DNA of 64,000 bases from Deferribacteres bacterium (lineage in GTDB: Bacteria; Zhuqueibacterota; Zhuqueibacteria; Zhuqueibacterales; Geothermadaptataceae), in assembly GCA_020633675.1 (NCBI GenBank), contig JACKDE010000004.1, positions 310,001 to 374,000 on the forward strand. The letters run 5' to 3'. The notes beneath the pieces are model-generated. The model was given only the letters and a program-made list of their open reading frames with translations, ran no database searches and was not told the DNA's origin. Of this stretch, positions 9,351 to 16,597 are shown piece after piece. Numbering within the stretch: position 1 is the first letter of the stretch; every line of letters begins with the position of its first letter. The position numbers and the translations under genes are program-made.

Positions 9351-10388
9351 TCACGGCAAAAAATCGCCCTCCTTCAGGCCGAGCCACTCGAGGGCGGTGC
9401 CGCTCAGCATGCGTTTTTTCTGTTGCTCGGTTAGAAAATCCGTTGATTCGATCAATTTGCCCGGCTCGAGTTCACCGAGCGGGAACGGATAGTCTGAACC
9501 GAGTGCAATATTTTCAACGCCAATCAGATCGATCAAATACTTCAGCGCGGCGACATCGTGTACCAGCGAGTCCAGGTAGAACCGGCCAAGGTAATCGCGC
9601 GGATTGCCGGAGTTGTGGACAGCACATAAATCCGGACGGACATGGAAGCCATGCTCGATGCGACCGATGGTGCCAGGGAACGAGCCGCCGCCATGCGCAA
9701 ATGCTACACGCAATTTCGGCAAGCGCTCGAACACACCGCCAAAAATCATCGAGCAGATGGCCCGCGCGGTTTCCGCCGGCATGCCGACCAGCCAGGGCAG
9801 CCAGTAATCCGGCATGCTTTCTTTGCCCATCATGTCCCACGGATGGACAAAAATCGCTGCATTCAACGCTTGCGCCGCTTCAAAAAACTCAAAAAGCTGC
9901 GGACTGTTGAGATTCCATTCGTTGACGTGTGTGCCAACTTCGACACCTGCCAATCCCAGCTCGGCGACGCAACGTTCCAGCTCGCGAACAGCCAGCCCGG
10001 GCGCTTGCAGCGGCACAGTGCCAAGTCCAATAAAGCGCTTCGGGTGATCCGCGACCGTATTGGCGATGTGATCATTGAGATACCGCGACAGGTCGCAGGC
10101 ATGTTGGGCTTTTGCCCAGTAGTTGAACATGATCGGGACGGTGGAAAGCACCTGAGCAGTGACACCATGGCGGTCACAATCGCTCAGCCGTATGCCCGGA
10201 TCCCAGCAATTGCTTTTAATTTCGCGAAAAAAGGTGCCGTCGATTTGCATGTGGGCCGTGCCCGGACAGATATGCTCAAGCTGCACAAAACCGCCGTAGC
10301 CATATTTTTCCCGCAAATCCGGCCAATTTTCAGGAAGTATATGCGTGTGGATATCGATTTTCAAATGGTGTTTTCCAGTTGTTTGCAT
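9351..10388 (-). CDS. 2-amino-3-carboxymuconate-6-semialdehyde decarboxylase (ACMSD)
   Basis: This amidohydrolase-fold metal enzyme decarboxylates ACMS to 2-aminomuconate semialdehyde, steering 3-hydroxyanthranilate to catabolism instead of quinolinate. The 345-residue protein shows the N-terminal zinc motif DIHTHILPENWPDL, the central FVHPWDMMG, FAHGGGSFPGTIGRIEHGF and a C-terminal ALGSDYPFPLGE that supplies the metal-binding Asp. All match ACMSD closely. It abuts kynB (stop 9351, kynB start 9348). Upstream, 190 bp separate it from the VOC gene, which looks like an insertion into this operon. Confidence 0.92.
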   Translation of the reverse strand: MQTTGKHHLKIDIHTHILPENWPDLREKYGYGGFVQLEHICPGTAHMQIDGTFFREIKSNCWDPGIRLSDCDRHGVTAQVLSTVPIMFNYWAKAQHACDLSRYLNDHIANTVADHPKRFIGLGTVPLQAPGLAVRELERCVAELGLAGVEVGTHVNEWNLNSPQLFEFFEAAQALNAAIFVHPWDMMGKESMPDYWLPWLVGMPAETARAICSMIFGGVFERLPKLRVAFAHGGGSFPGTIGRIEHGFHVRPDLCAVHNSGNPRDYLGRFYLDSLVHDVAALKYLIDLIGVENIALGSDYPFPLGELEPGKLIESTDFLTEQQKKRMLSGTALEWLGLKEGDFLP

Positions 10389-10576
10389 AAGTCGTCTTGA
10401 GGGTACTTGACTATTGGCAATGCAAACGGCTAAAAGCGAAAAGCGCAGACACTCTTCACAGGTTCCAGCAGTAGCAAGGCGAGATAAAGTTTAATCGAAA
10501 GCGAGACGTTAAAACTGGTACAAAAATGACATTCACGCACTGCCCGACAGTCTGCTGGAAACACTCTTCGGCAGGA

Positions 10577-10583
10577 GTTAGGC
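10577..10583 (-). other. Integron R''-like core overlapping the VOC stop codon
   Basis: On the minus strand GCCTAAC matches RYYYAAC, and its TAA is the stop codon of the VOC gene, as is common in integron cassettes. The sequence that follows (TCCTGCCGAAGAGTG) would be the left arm of an attC site, but I find no matching GTTRRRY right end within 150 bp. The site is incomplete or degraded. Confidence 0.4.
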
Positions 10584-10982
10584 GCTCTTGTTCTTATCGT
10601 CCCAGATCATGGGTTCCCATAGCTCAACCTTGTTTTCCTCAGGATCCATGATCCATGCGAACTTCCCGTTTTCGTGCGATTCCGGCCCCTGGACAATCTC
10701 CACACCGTTCGCACGCAATTGCGCAAGCAATTCGTCGAGATTGTCAACTCGGTAGTTGATCATGAAGGAAGAACGACTTGGGCTAAACCACTGGCTGTCC
10801 TTCGCAGCGACATTCCACACCGTCATGCCCTCGTCTTCTGCCTTATCGTCCGGCCATCTGAGAACAGCTCCGCCCCAGCTTTCCAGCGACAACCCCAAAT
10901 GCTTTTGATACCATGCTGCTAATGCCGCGTTATCACCTTTGCTCAAAAAAAAGACGCCACCAATGCCAGTAATTTTCGCCAT
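10578..10982 (-). CDS. VOC-family (glyoxalase/bleomycin-resistance fold) protein, probable gene cassette
   Basis: A single-domain vicinal-oxygen-chelate protein of 134 residues (KITGIGGVFFLSKGDNAALAAWYQKHLG at the start, IMDPEENKVELWEP at the end). Proteins of this type bind a metal or small ligand. The substrate cannot be told. The ribosome binding site is AGGAG, 6 nt before the ATG. The stop codon TAA lies inside GCCTAAC (minus strand of 10577-10583), which fits the integron R'' consensus RYYYAAC. The upstream flank is a complete attC-like dyad ending in GTTAGGC. It therefore looks like an integron-type cassette lodged in the kynurenine operon, and a kynurenine role is not needed to explain it. 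Confidence 0.85.
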   Translation of the reverse strand: MAKITGIGGVFFLSKGDNAALAAWYQKHLGLSLESWGGAVLRWPDDKAEDEGMTVWNVAAKDSQWFSPSRSSFMINYRVDNLDELLAQLRANGVEIVQGPESHENGKFAWIMDPEENKVELWEPMIWDDKNKSA

Positions 10983-11005
10983 CGGAATCTCCTGTTTGTT
11001 GCGCT

Positions 11006-11077
11006 GCCTAACGCCGTAATGCAGCCACGAATTGGAAATGCAGCGGAAAATTTGTTGGCTGCATTTGCATGTTATAC
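11006..11077 (-). other. attC-like recombination site between the DUF1428 and VOC cassettes
   Basis: On the minus strand this 72-bp element runs from GTATAAC (R''-like; it contains the TAA stop of the DUF1428 gene) to GTTAGGC, a perfect match to the R' consensus GTTRRRY. Between them lie perfect inverted 10-bp arms AATGCAGCCA and TGGCTGCATT, and an outer pair GCCGTA/TACGGC extends slightly beyond R''. Length, orientation, arm layout and the embedded stop codon are those of integron attC sites. No integrase gene is present in the window. Confidence 0.65.
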
Positions 11078-11464
11078 GGCGCTCTGTTTAGCTGATTGAA
11101 CGAGCGACCGGAAGCCTCCATACACCATCCGTTTAGCATCAAAAATCGGCTTCGAAGTGCAAGTTAGTGGATTGATCAAATCCGCCATCCTTGGATCAGC
11201 TGCGACTCTCTTATTGGCAAGATCGCGCCCTTCACGAGATTCAAATACGACCCATCCAAAGATGATAGCTTCATCCTTTTTTGCATTTGCGACATCAGCA
11301 AAAGATCGGGTACCTTCCAAACTAAAATCGTCACCAACATATTCCGAGTAATCAAGTGCGCCATGTTCCTTCCAAATCTCCGCAACCTTTTCAACAACTT
11401 CTCTATATACCCTTAGTTGGTCGCGAGGCACCGGGAGTACGAATCCGTCGATATAGCATGCCAT
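11072..11464 (-). CDS. DUF1428 family protein (YbaA-like), probable gene cassette
   Basis: A 130-residue protein of the DUF1428 family of small dimeric alpha/beta-barrel proteins; biochemical function unknown. Recognisable parts are MACYIDGFVLPVP at the start, a KDEAIIFGWVVFESREGRD centre and FDAKRMVYGGF near the end. The start at 11464 is set by GGAGG 5 nt upstream; an in-frame ATG four codons earlier overlaps that site. The gene looks poorer in GC than its neighbours. Its TAA stop lies in the R''-like core of the adjacent attC-like site. Together with the VOC gene it interrupts the kynurenine operon. Confidence 0.88.
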   Translation of the reverse strand: MACYIDGFVLPVPRDQLRVYREVVEKVAEIWKEHGALDYSEYVGDDFSLEGTRSFADVANAKKDEAIIFGWVVFESREGRDLANKRVAADPRMADLINPLTCTSKPIFDAKRMVYGGFRSLVQSAKQSAV

Positions 11465-11509
11465 GTTACCCTCCAATCCTGTCGCTGAAGTTTGTGTTAA
11501 GCCGTAGAA

Positions 11510-12034
11510 CTATTTCTTTACCGGTGGTTGCATCACCGCACCGCAGCTTTTACACTTGCGGTTCTCCTCGGAAGCATAAAAGCGATTCATGATCGGAGGC
11601 AACTGTTTGACGATGTCCTCGAGGTGGAAATATTCGTCGTACAGTTTTTCGCCGCAGTTTTCACAGAACCACATGAAGCCATCGGTTTCATCGGTCTTTC
11701 GGATTTTCTCGATCACCAGGCCAACGGTCTTGGCCGGGCGTTGTGGTGAATGCGGCACTTTAGGCGGCAGCAGAAAGATTTCGCCCTCGTGGATCGGGAT
11801 GTCGACAGGCTTGCCTTCATCCATCACCCTAAGCGTAATATCGCCTTCAACCTGGTAAAAGAACTCTTCGCCTTCATTGTAGTGAAAATCTTTGCGCGTA
11901 TTCGGCCCACCGACAACCATAATGATGAAATCCTCGGCATGCTTGTACACGCATTGGTTGCCGACCGGCGGCTTGAGCAAATGACGATTCTCTTCGATCC
12001 ATTTTTTGAAATTAATCGGTGGCATCAAGCTCAT
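11510..12034 (-). CDS. 3-hydroxyanthranilate 3,4-dioxygenase
   Basis: This cupin-type Fe(II) ring-cleavage dioxygenase converts 3-hydroxyanthranilate to ACMS, the substrate of ACMSD downstream. The 174-residue product has the family opening PPINFKKWIEENRHLLKPPVGN, the metal-binding HYNEGEEFFYQ (His and Glu), PHSPQRPAKTVGLVIE, and the bacterial C-terminal rubredoxin-like site of two CXXC pairs (CENC and CKSC). The start at 12034 has GGAGG 6 nt upstream. It is separated from aminomuconate deaminase by 14 bp, with the cassette-like pair directly downstream. Confidence 0.95.
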   Translation of the reverse strand: MSLMPPINFKKWIEENRHLLKPPVGNQCVYKHAEDFIIMVVGGPNTRKDFHYNEGEEFFYQVEGDITLRVMDEGKPVDIPIHEGEIFLLPPKVPHSPQRPAKTVGLVIEKIRKTDETDGFMWFCENCGEKLYDEYFHLEDIVKQLPPIMNRFYASEENRKCKSCGAVMQPPVKK

Positions 12035-12048
12035 AGCAGTCCTCCGTT

Positions 12049-12474
12049 TTATGATTCGTCGATGCTTGCAATACATTTCAACTCGATGGCGATCGGCGTG
12101 GGCAGCGCATTCACCTCGACCGTAGTGCGACAAGGCTGGTTGCTTTTAAAATACTGTGCGTAGATTTGGTTGTACGTTTGAAAATCGGTTTTCATGTTGG
12201 TGAGAAAAACCGTCACATCCAGCAGATTTTCCCAGCGCGAGCCTGCGTCTTCAAGCACGGTGCGCACATTCCGGAATACCGAGTGACACTGCGCTTCGAT
12301 ATCGTGAGACAGAATGTTGCCATGCTCATCCAACTCGACGCCGGGAATCTTGTCGCTGCCGCGTTCCCTCGGACCGATGCCGGAGAGGAAAAGCAGATTA
12401 CCAAACTGACGTGCGTGCGTGTACAGCCCAACTGGTTCCGGTGCCTTTTGGGAGATGATTTTTTGCTGTGGCAT
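12049..12474 (-). CDS. RidA-family protein, probable 2-aminomuconate deaminase
   Basis: A 141-residue YjgF/RidA-fold protein. The family deaminates enamines and imines; one branch (AmnD/NbaF) converts 2-aminomuconate to 4-oxalocrotonate. The features FLSGIGPRERG, DVTVFLTNM and a C-terminal RTTVEVNALPTPIAIELKC, including the conserved Arg, are visible. Position next to 3-hydroxyanthranilate dioxygenase and upstream of ACMSD favours the aminomuconate role over general RidA housekeeping. The 2-aminomuconate semialdehyde dehydrogenase that would act between ACMSD and this enzyme is not in the window. The ATG is 1 bp past the udk stop. Confidence 0.8.
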   Translation of the reverse strand: MPQQKIISQKAPEPVGLYTHARQFGNLLFLSGIGPRERGSDKIPGVELDEHGNILSHDIEAQCHSVFRNVRTVLEDAGSRWENLLDVTVFLTNMKTDFQTYNQIYAQYFKSNQPCRTTVEVNALPTPIAIELKCIASIDES

Positions 12475-12475
12475 A

Positions 12476-13117
12476 TCAGGTCACCCCGCGTTTTCGAAGT
12501 AAATCCTCAACTTTGGTTTTCAGCAAGTCGACCGCAACCATGTTGTGCCCACCTTCCGGGATAATGACGTCGGCATAACGCTTCGAGGGCTCGACGAATT
12601 GCAAATGCATCGGCCGGACACTGCGCTGGTACTGGTCGAGCACCGATTCCATCGTGCGGCCTCGCTCGGCGACATCGCGATTGATGCGGCGCAGCAAGCG
12701 GATGTCCGCATCGGTGTCGACAAAAACCTTGATGTCCATCATCGCGCGCAAACGTGGCGAATACAAAATCAGGATGCCTTCCAAAACGACAATATGGTGG
12801 CCGGAGATGTGGCGCGTTTCGTGGGTACGTGTGTGGGTGGTGAAATCGTAGATTGGTTGTTCGACCGGCCTGCCTTCGATGATATCACGAATCTGTTGAA
12901 TCATCAGTTCACCGTCGATAGCGTCGGGATGATCGAAATTGCTCTGCGCGCGTTCGGCGACCGACAAATGGCTCAAATCTCTGTAGTAGGAATCCTGCTC
13001 GATCAGCACCACATCTTCTGAGCTGATCTCTTCGATAATGCGTTTGGCGACCAGCGTTTTCCCGGAGCCGGAGCCGCCAGCGATGCCGATCAAAATGCTT
13101 TTATTTTTTGCCTTCAT
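12476..13117 (-). CDS. udk: Uridine kinase
   Basis: Phosphorylates uridine and cytidine to UMP and CMP in pyrimidine salvage. The 213-residue product starts with the P-loop GIAGGSGSGKT (about residues 12-22) and carries DSYYRDLSHLS, DHPDAIDGELM, PIYDFTTHTR and an RINRDVAERGR lid, all standard for Udk. It overlaps cdd by 17 bp and abuts the aminomuconate deaminase gene, so pyrimidine salvage and kynurenine catabolism are probably on one transcript. Confidence 0.95.
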   Translation of the reverse strand: MKAKNKSILIGIAGGSGSGKTLVAKRIIEEISSEDVVLIEQDSYYRDLSHLSVAERAQSNFDHPDAIDGELMIQQIRDIIEGRPVEQPIYDFTTHTRTHETRHISGHHIVVLEGILILYSPRLRAMMDIKVFVDTDADIRLLRRINRDVAERGRTMESVLDQYQRSVRPMHLQFVEPSKRYADVIIPEGGHNMVAVDLLKTKVEDLLRKRGVT

Positions 13118-13541
13118 CTTTTCCGGGCACCTTTAGCATACGGTTATCAAAAGCATGCGGAATCAAATCCCGAAGTTGGTGTTTTTCCATCTTACCGGCG
13201 CGATTGACGAGATACACATCCAGATCCGGTGCGTAATCCCACATCACCTGCCGGCAAGCGCCACATGGCGAGCAAAAGGCATCCGTATCGGTCGCGACGG
13301 CAATGCGCCGAAATGCGCGTTCACCTTCCGAAAGCGCTTTGAAAAGGGCTACGCGCTCAGCACAAACGGTCAGCCCGTAACTGCTGCTTTCAATATTGAA
13401 GCCGGAGTAAATTCGGCCATCAGCCGTTTCGAGCGCAGCACCGACATTGAATTGCGAATAGATAGCCAGGGCTTGCTTTTTGGCATCTTGCGCTGCATCG
13501 ACCAACACGCCCAGCTTTTGATCATCAGGATAGTTTTGCAT
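13101..13541 (-). CDS. cdd: Cytidine deaminase
   Basis: A zinc hydrolase converting cytidine to uridine, which Udk can then phosphorylate. The 146-residue protein shows the zinc and catalytic motifs CAERVALF and PCGACRQVMWD and the substrate loop GFNIESSSYGLT. I prefer the ATG at 13541; a TTG eight codons upstream (13565) would overlap the ssb terminator. No strong ribosome binding site is visible. It appears to be the first gene of the operon that continues through udk into the kynurenine genes. Confidence 0.93.
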   Translation of the reverse strand: MQNYPDDQKLGVLVDAAQDAKKQALAIYSQFNVGAALETADGRIYSGFNIESSSYGLTVCAERVALFKALSEGERAFRRIAVATDTDAFCSPCGACRQVMWDYAPDLDVYLVNRAGKMEKHQLRDLIPHAFDNRMLKVPGKDEGKK

Positions 13542-13563
13542 CAACCCGATCCGTTTGGAAAGC

Positions 13564-13593
13564 AAAAAAAATCCGGACGATACGCCCGGATTT
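13564..13593 (-). terminator. Intrinsic terminator downstream of ssb
   Basis: On the minus strand, stem AAATCCGG/CCGGATTT (13586-13593 and 13569-13576) with a 9-nt loop runs into a tract of T residues (complement of 13564-13570). It separates ssb from cdd, which implies that cdd has its own promoter in this narrow gap. Confidence 0.75.
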
Positions 13594-13620
13594 CGCTAAT
13601 TTTATCACCGTAAAATGGTC

Positions 13621-14058
13621 TTAAAACGGCAAATCGTCATCAGAAGATGAAAAATCTGGACCTGACATATCGTCTTCCGAAGGTGGTGGCGGCATCGAGC
13701 TGCCCGTCCCGCCGCTGCCTTCACGGCTTTCGAGAAATTGCATTTGCTGAACAAAGACTTCGGTTGTGTAGCGCTTGGTACCGTCTTTGTCGGTCCAATC
13801 GCGTGTGCGCAGTTGGCCTTCGACGTAAACACGGTGGCCTTTTTTCAGATATTCGTTCGCGCGTTCCGCCAATTTTTGCCACAAAACCAGACGGTGCCAC
13901 TCGGTGCGTTCCTGAAAGTTACCGTCTTTGTCTTTCCACACTTCGTTGGTGGCAATATTGAAATTGGTAACTGCCGCCCCCGATGGTGTGTACTTGAGCT
14001 CCGGATCAGCCCCTAAACGTCCGATCAAAATCACTTTATTGACCGTTCCTTTTGCCAT
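13621..14058 (-). CDS. ssb: Single-stranded DNA-binding protein
   Basis: A 145-residue SSB with an N-terminal OB fold (KGTVNKVILIGRLGADPE, TEWHRLVLWQKLAE, VEGQLRTRDW), a Gly/Ser/Pro-rich linker and the acidic tip DDDLPF that recruits repair and replication partners. The ATG at 14058 follows a GGGGG tract by 5 nt; an ATG six codons earlier lies upstream of this site. A terminator follows, so it is probably transcribed alone. Confidence 0.96.
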   Translation of the reverse strand: MAKGTVNKVILIGRLGADPELKYTPSGAAVTNFNIATNEVWKDKDGNFQERTEWHRLVLWQKLAERANEYLKKGHRVYVEGQLRTRDWTDKDGTKRYTTEVFVQQMQFLESREGSGGTGSSMPPPPSEDDMSGPDFSSSDDDLPF

Positions 14059-14390
14059 AGCTTGCCCCCTTTTCATTTAGGGATTCAAGTTTCGGGTTTT
14101 TGTGAATTGTTCAGAAAAACTAACAAATCTAATTAAATAGTCAAGTGGAATCTCTCCAACCCCATGACCTGCAGAACACTTGCAATGCGCACAGGGCAGG
14201 CATGCGAGCTTTGCATAATCAATATCAGGCCCGCAACAAAAGCAATTGCATTTTCCCCCGAAAATTATGTACATTCACAACGGTAGGCACAACAGCTTTC
14301 CGGTACGTTTCACGCCATACCACAACCTTCCGCTACTCCCATTAATTCAGCAATCCAGAAATCGTTTGGTCAACTAATTTTGATAAAAAC
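14059..14390. other. Intergenic region between divergent ssb and the permease-EIIA fusion gene
   Basis: 332 bp, AT-rich near ssb. It must hold the divergent promoters of both genes. I saw no RNA gene, repeat or convincing operator, and no strong ribosome binding site before the permease ATG. Confidence 0.5.
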
Positions 14391-16478
14391 ATGAGCACTG
14401 ATGGTCGGCCCCAGCGTTTAAAAAAAGAACTTTCGCTGCTAAATATTTATGCGATCGCCACCGGCGCAACCCTGAGTTCCGGTTTTTTTCTGCTGCCAGG
14501 TATCGCTGCCGCACAAGCCGGCCCCGCGGTTGTCGCAGCCTACATCATTGCTGCGATTCACCTCATTCCGGCAGTCTTCAGCATGGCGGAATTGTCGACA
14601 GCCATGCCGCGCTCCGGCGGCATTTACTACTATCTCGATCGCAGCCTCGGCCCGATGGTTGGGGCAATCGGTGGTCTCGGCACCTGGCTGGTGATGATTT
14701 TAAAAACAGCTTTTGCGCTGATCGGCATGGGAGCCTATGTTTCACTGTTCTTTCCAAACTTGCCGGTCATTCCACTCGCAGTGAGTTTTGCGTTTATTTT
14801 GGGGGCGATCAACCTGATTGGCGCCAAAAAAACCGGCGGTTTTCAACTGATTTTGGTCGGCGTCATCATTCTGATTTTGATGTGGTTTACCGGCTACGGC
14901 CTGTTTTCCATTCAGTTTTCGCATTTCCGTCATTTCTTTCAAAAAGGATTCGACGCGATCTACGGCACGGCCGGCATGGTCTACATCAGCTACGTCGGTA
15001 TCACCAAAATCGCCAGCGTTTCTGAGGAGGTAAAAAATCCGGAACGCAACCTGCCACTCGGCATGATGCTGGCGTTGTTGACCGCCATTTTTCTGTACAC
15101 CATCTGCATTTCGATCATGGTCGGCATCATTCCGCCAGAGCAGTTTTACCACGACCTGACGCCGGTCACCACCGCCGCACACATCCTGGCCGGCAACTGG
15201 GGCGCCACTCTGCTTACAATTGCTGCGCTGCTGGCCTTCTTCTCCGTCACCAATGCGGCAATTTTGAGTGCATCCCGTTACCCGCTGGCGATGAGCCGGG
15301 ATCAACTCGCGCCGCGTTTTTTTGGTGCATTGAGTTCGCATGGCACGCCGAAAAACGCGATTTACCTGACCGTTTTGCTCATCGTGATGTGTCTGCTCTT
15401 TTTCGATCCGACCAAAATTGCCAAATTGGCAAGCGGCTTCCAATTGCTGCTTTTTTCGCTGTCGTGTGTGGCGGTGATCATCATGCGGGAAAGTCAAATC
15501 GATTCCTACGATCCGGGTTATCGCTCCCCTCTCTACCCCTGGATGCAGATTTTCGGCGCTATCGCTCCATTTTTCCTGATCGCCGAAATGGGATGGACAA
15601 CGGCCCTGTTCACGCTCGGTCTGATCGTTCTCGGTGTGGCGTTATACATGAAATATGCGCAGGGCACGGCAGTGCGAGGTGGAGCGATTTACCACATCTT
15701 TGCGCGATTGGGAGAGCATCGTTTTGAAGGCCTCGACCGCGAGTTGCGCGGCATTTTGAAAGAAAAAGGGCTGCGAGCGGACGATCCATTCGATTTGGTG
15801 ATCGCCAAAGCGGCGGTCATCGATTTGCCGGAGCGTTTGCCATTTATTGATGTGTCACGCAGGGCTTCGGAGCAGTTTGCCGACCGTCTCGGCTTGTCTG
15901 CCGAGATGCTGCACAAGGAGTTTATGCAGGGTACGCGTATGGGTGCAACACCGGTTTCCAACGGCTTCGCCCTTCCCCATCTGCGGCTGCCGGAGGTCAA
16001 TCAGCAAACGATGGTGATCGTGCGCTCCAAAAAAGGTGTGCTGGTACGCTCCAGCATGGAAGAAGATGGCGAGCAATTCGAGAAGGTTTTTGCGCTGTTT
16101 TTCCTGATCAGTTCGCCCGAGCGGCCGCGCCTGCATCTGCGCTTGCTGGCGCAAATTGCCACGATCGTGGAAGACGAACATTTCATGGAACTGTGGTTCG
16201 CTGCCAAAAGTGAATATGAACTCAAGGAAATTTTCCTGCGCGATGAGCGATTCCTGTCGTTTTCAATCGATCCGCAGGGAAAAACTTCCACGCTCATCGG
16301 CAAGGAAATCAAAGAGTTGGCTTTCCCGGACGGCTGCCTGATTGCGATGATCCACCGAAATGACGAAGTCATCATTCCGCGTGGCAACACAGCATTGCAG
16401 GCTGGCGATCAGCTGACGATTATTGGCGAGACGATGGATGTGATGGCACTGAAGAAACAGTATTTTGAAAACGATTGA
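14391..16478 (+). CDS. APC-superfamily amino acid permease fused to PTS EIIA-like and RCK_C domains
   Basis: A 695-residue inner-membrane transporter. Residues 1 to about 425 are an APC-family permease with about twelve hydrophobic segments, a GATLSSGFFLLPG first-helix motif and SEEVKNPERNLP in a cytoplasmic loop. Residues of about 460-615 look like a fructose/nitrogen-type EIIA domain, with the phospho-acceptor His expected at about residue 530 in NGFALPHLRLPE. The last 65 residues look like an RCK_C (TrkA-C) ligand domain ending IIPRGNTALQAGDQLTIIG. The inferred meaning is transport gated by PTS phosphorylation and a bound small ligand. The substrate cannot be told. The gene stands alone. 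Confidence 0.85.
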   Translation: MSTDGRPQRLKKELSLLNIYAIATGATLSSGFFLLPGIAAAQAGPAVVAAYIIAAIHLIPAVFSMAELSTAMPRSGGIYYYLDRSLGPMVGAIGGLGTWLVMILKTAFALIGMGAYVSLFFPNLPVIPLAVSFAFILGAINLIGAKKTGGFQLILVGVIILILMWFTGYGLFSIQFSHFRHFFQKGFDAIYGTAGMVYISYVGITKIASVSEEVKNPERNLPLGMMLALLTAIFLYTICISIMVGIIPPEQFYHDLTPVTTAAHILAGNWGATLLTIAALLAFFSVTNAAILSASRYPLAMSRDQLAPRFFGALSSHGTPKNAIYLTVLLIVMCLLFFDPTKIAKLASGFQLLLFSLSCVAVIIMRESQIDSYDPGYRSPLYPWMQIFGAIAPFFLIAEMGWTTALFTLGLIVLGVALYMKYAQGTAVRGGAIYHIFARLGEHRFEGLDRELRGILKEKGLRADDPFDLVIAKAAVIDLPERLPFIDVSRRASEQFADRLGLSAEMLHKEFMQGTRMGATPVSNGFALPHLRLPEVNQQTMVIVRSKKGVLVRSSMEEDGEQFEKVFALFFLISSPERPRLHLRLLAQIATIVEDEHFMELWFAAKSEYELKEIFLRDERFLSFSIDPQGKTSTLIGKEIKELAFPDGCLIAMIHRNDEVIIPRGNTALQAGDQLTIIGETMDVMALKKQYFEND

Positions 16479-16597
16479 GAAGGGTGGGTGGGTGGTTCTT
16501 TGAGCTCGGTTCTTTGTACTTTGATCTTTGTGCTTTGTTGGTTGCTCGACACCCATCCACTCTCCACTCTTGACCGCTGCTGCCACCGCCCCTCACT

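Noticed and set aside
16479..16597. Low-complexity TTTG-rich tract between the permease and speA
   Set aside because: Looks like a simple-sequence spacer between convergent genes; no hairpin with a T tract or coding frame was convincing.
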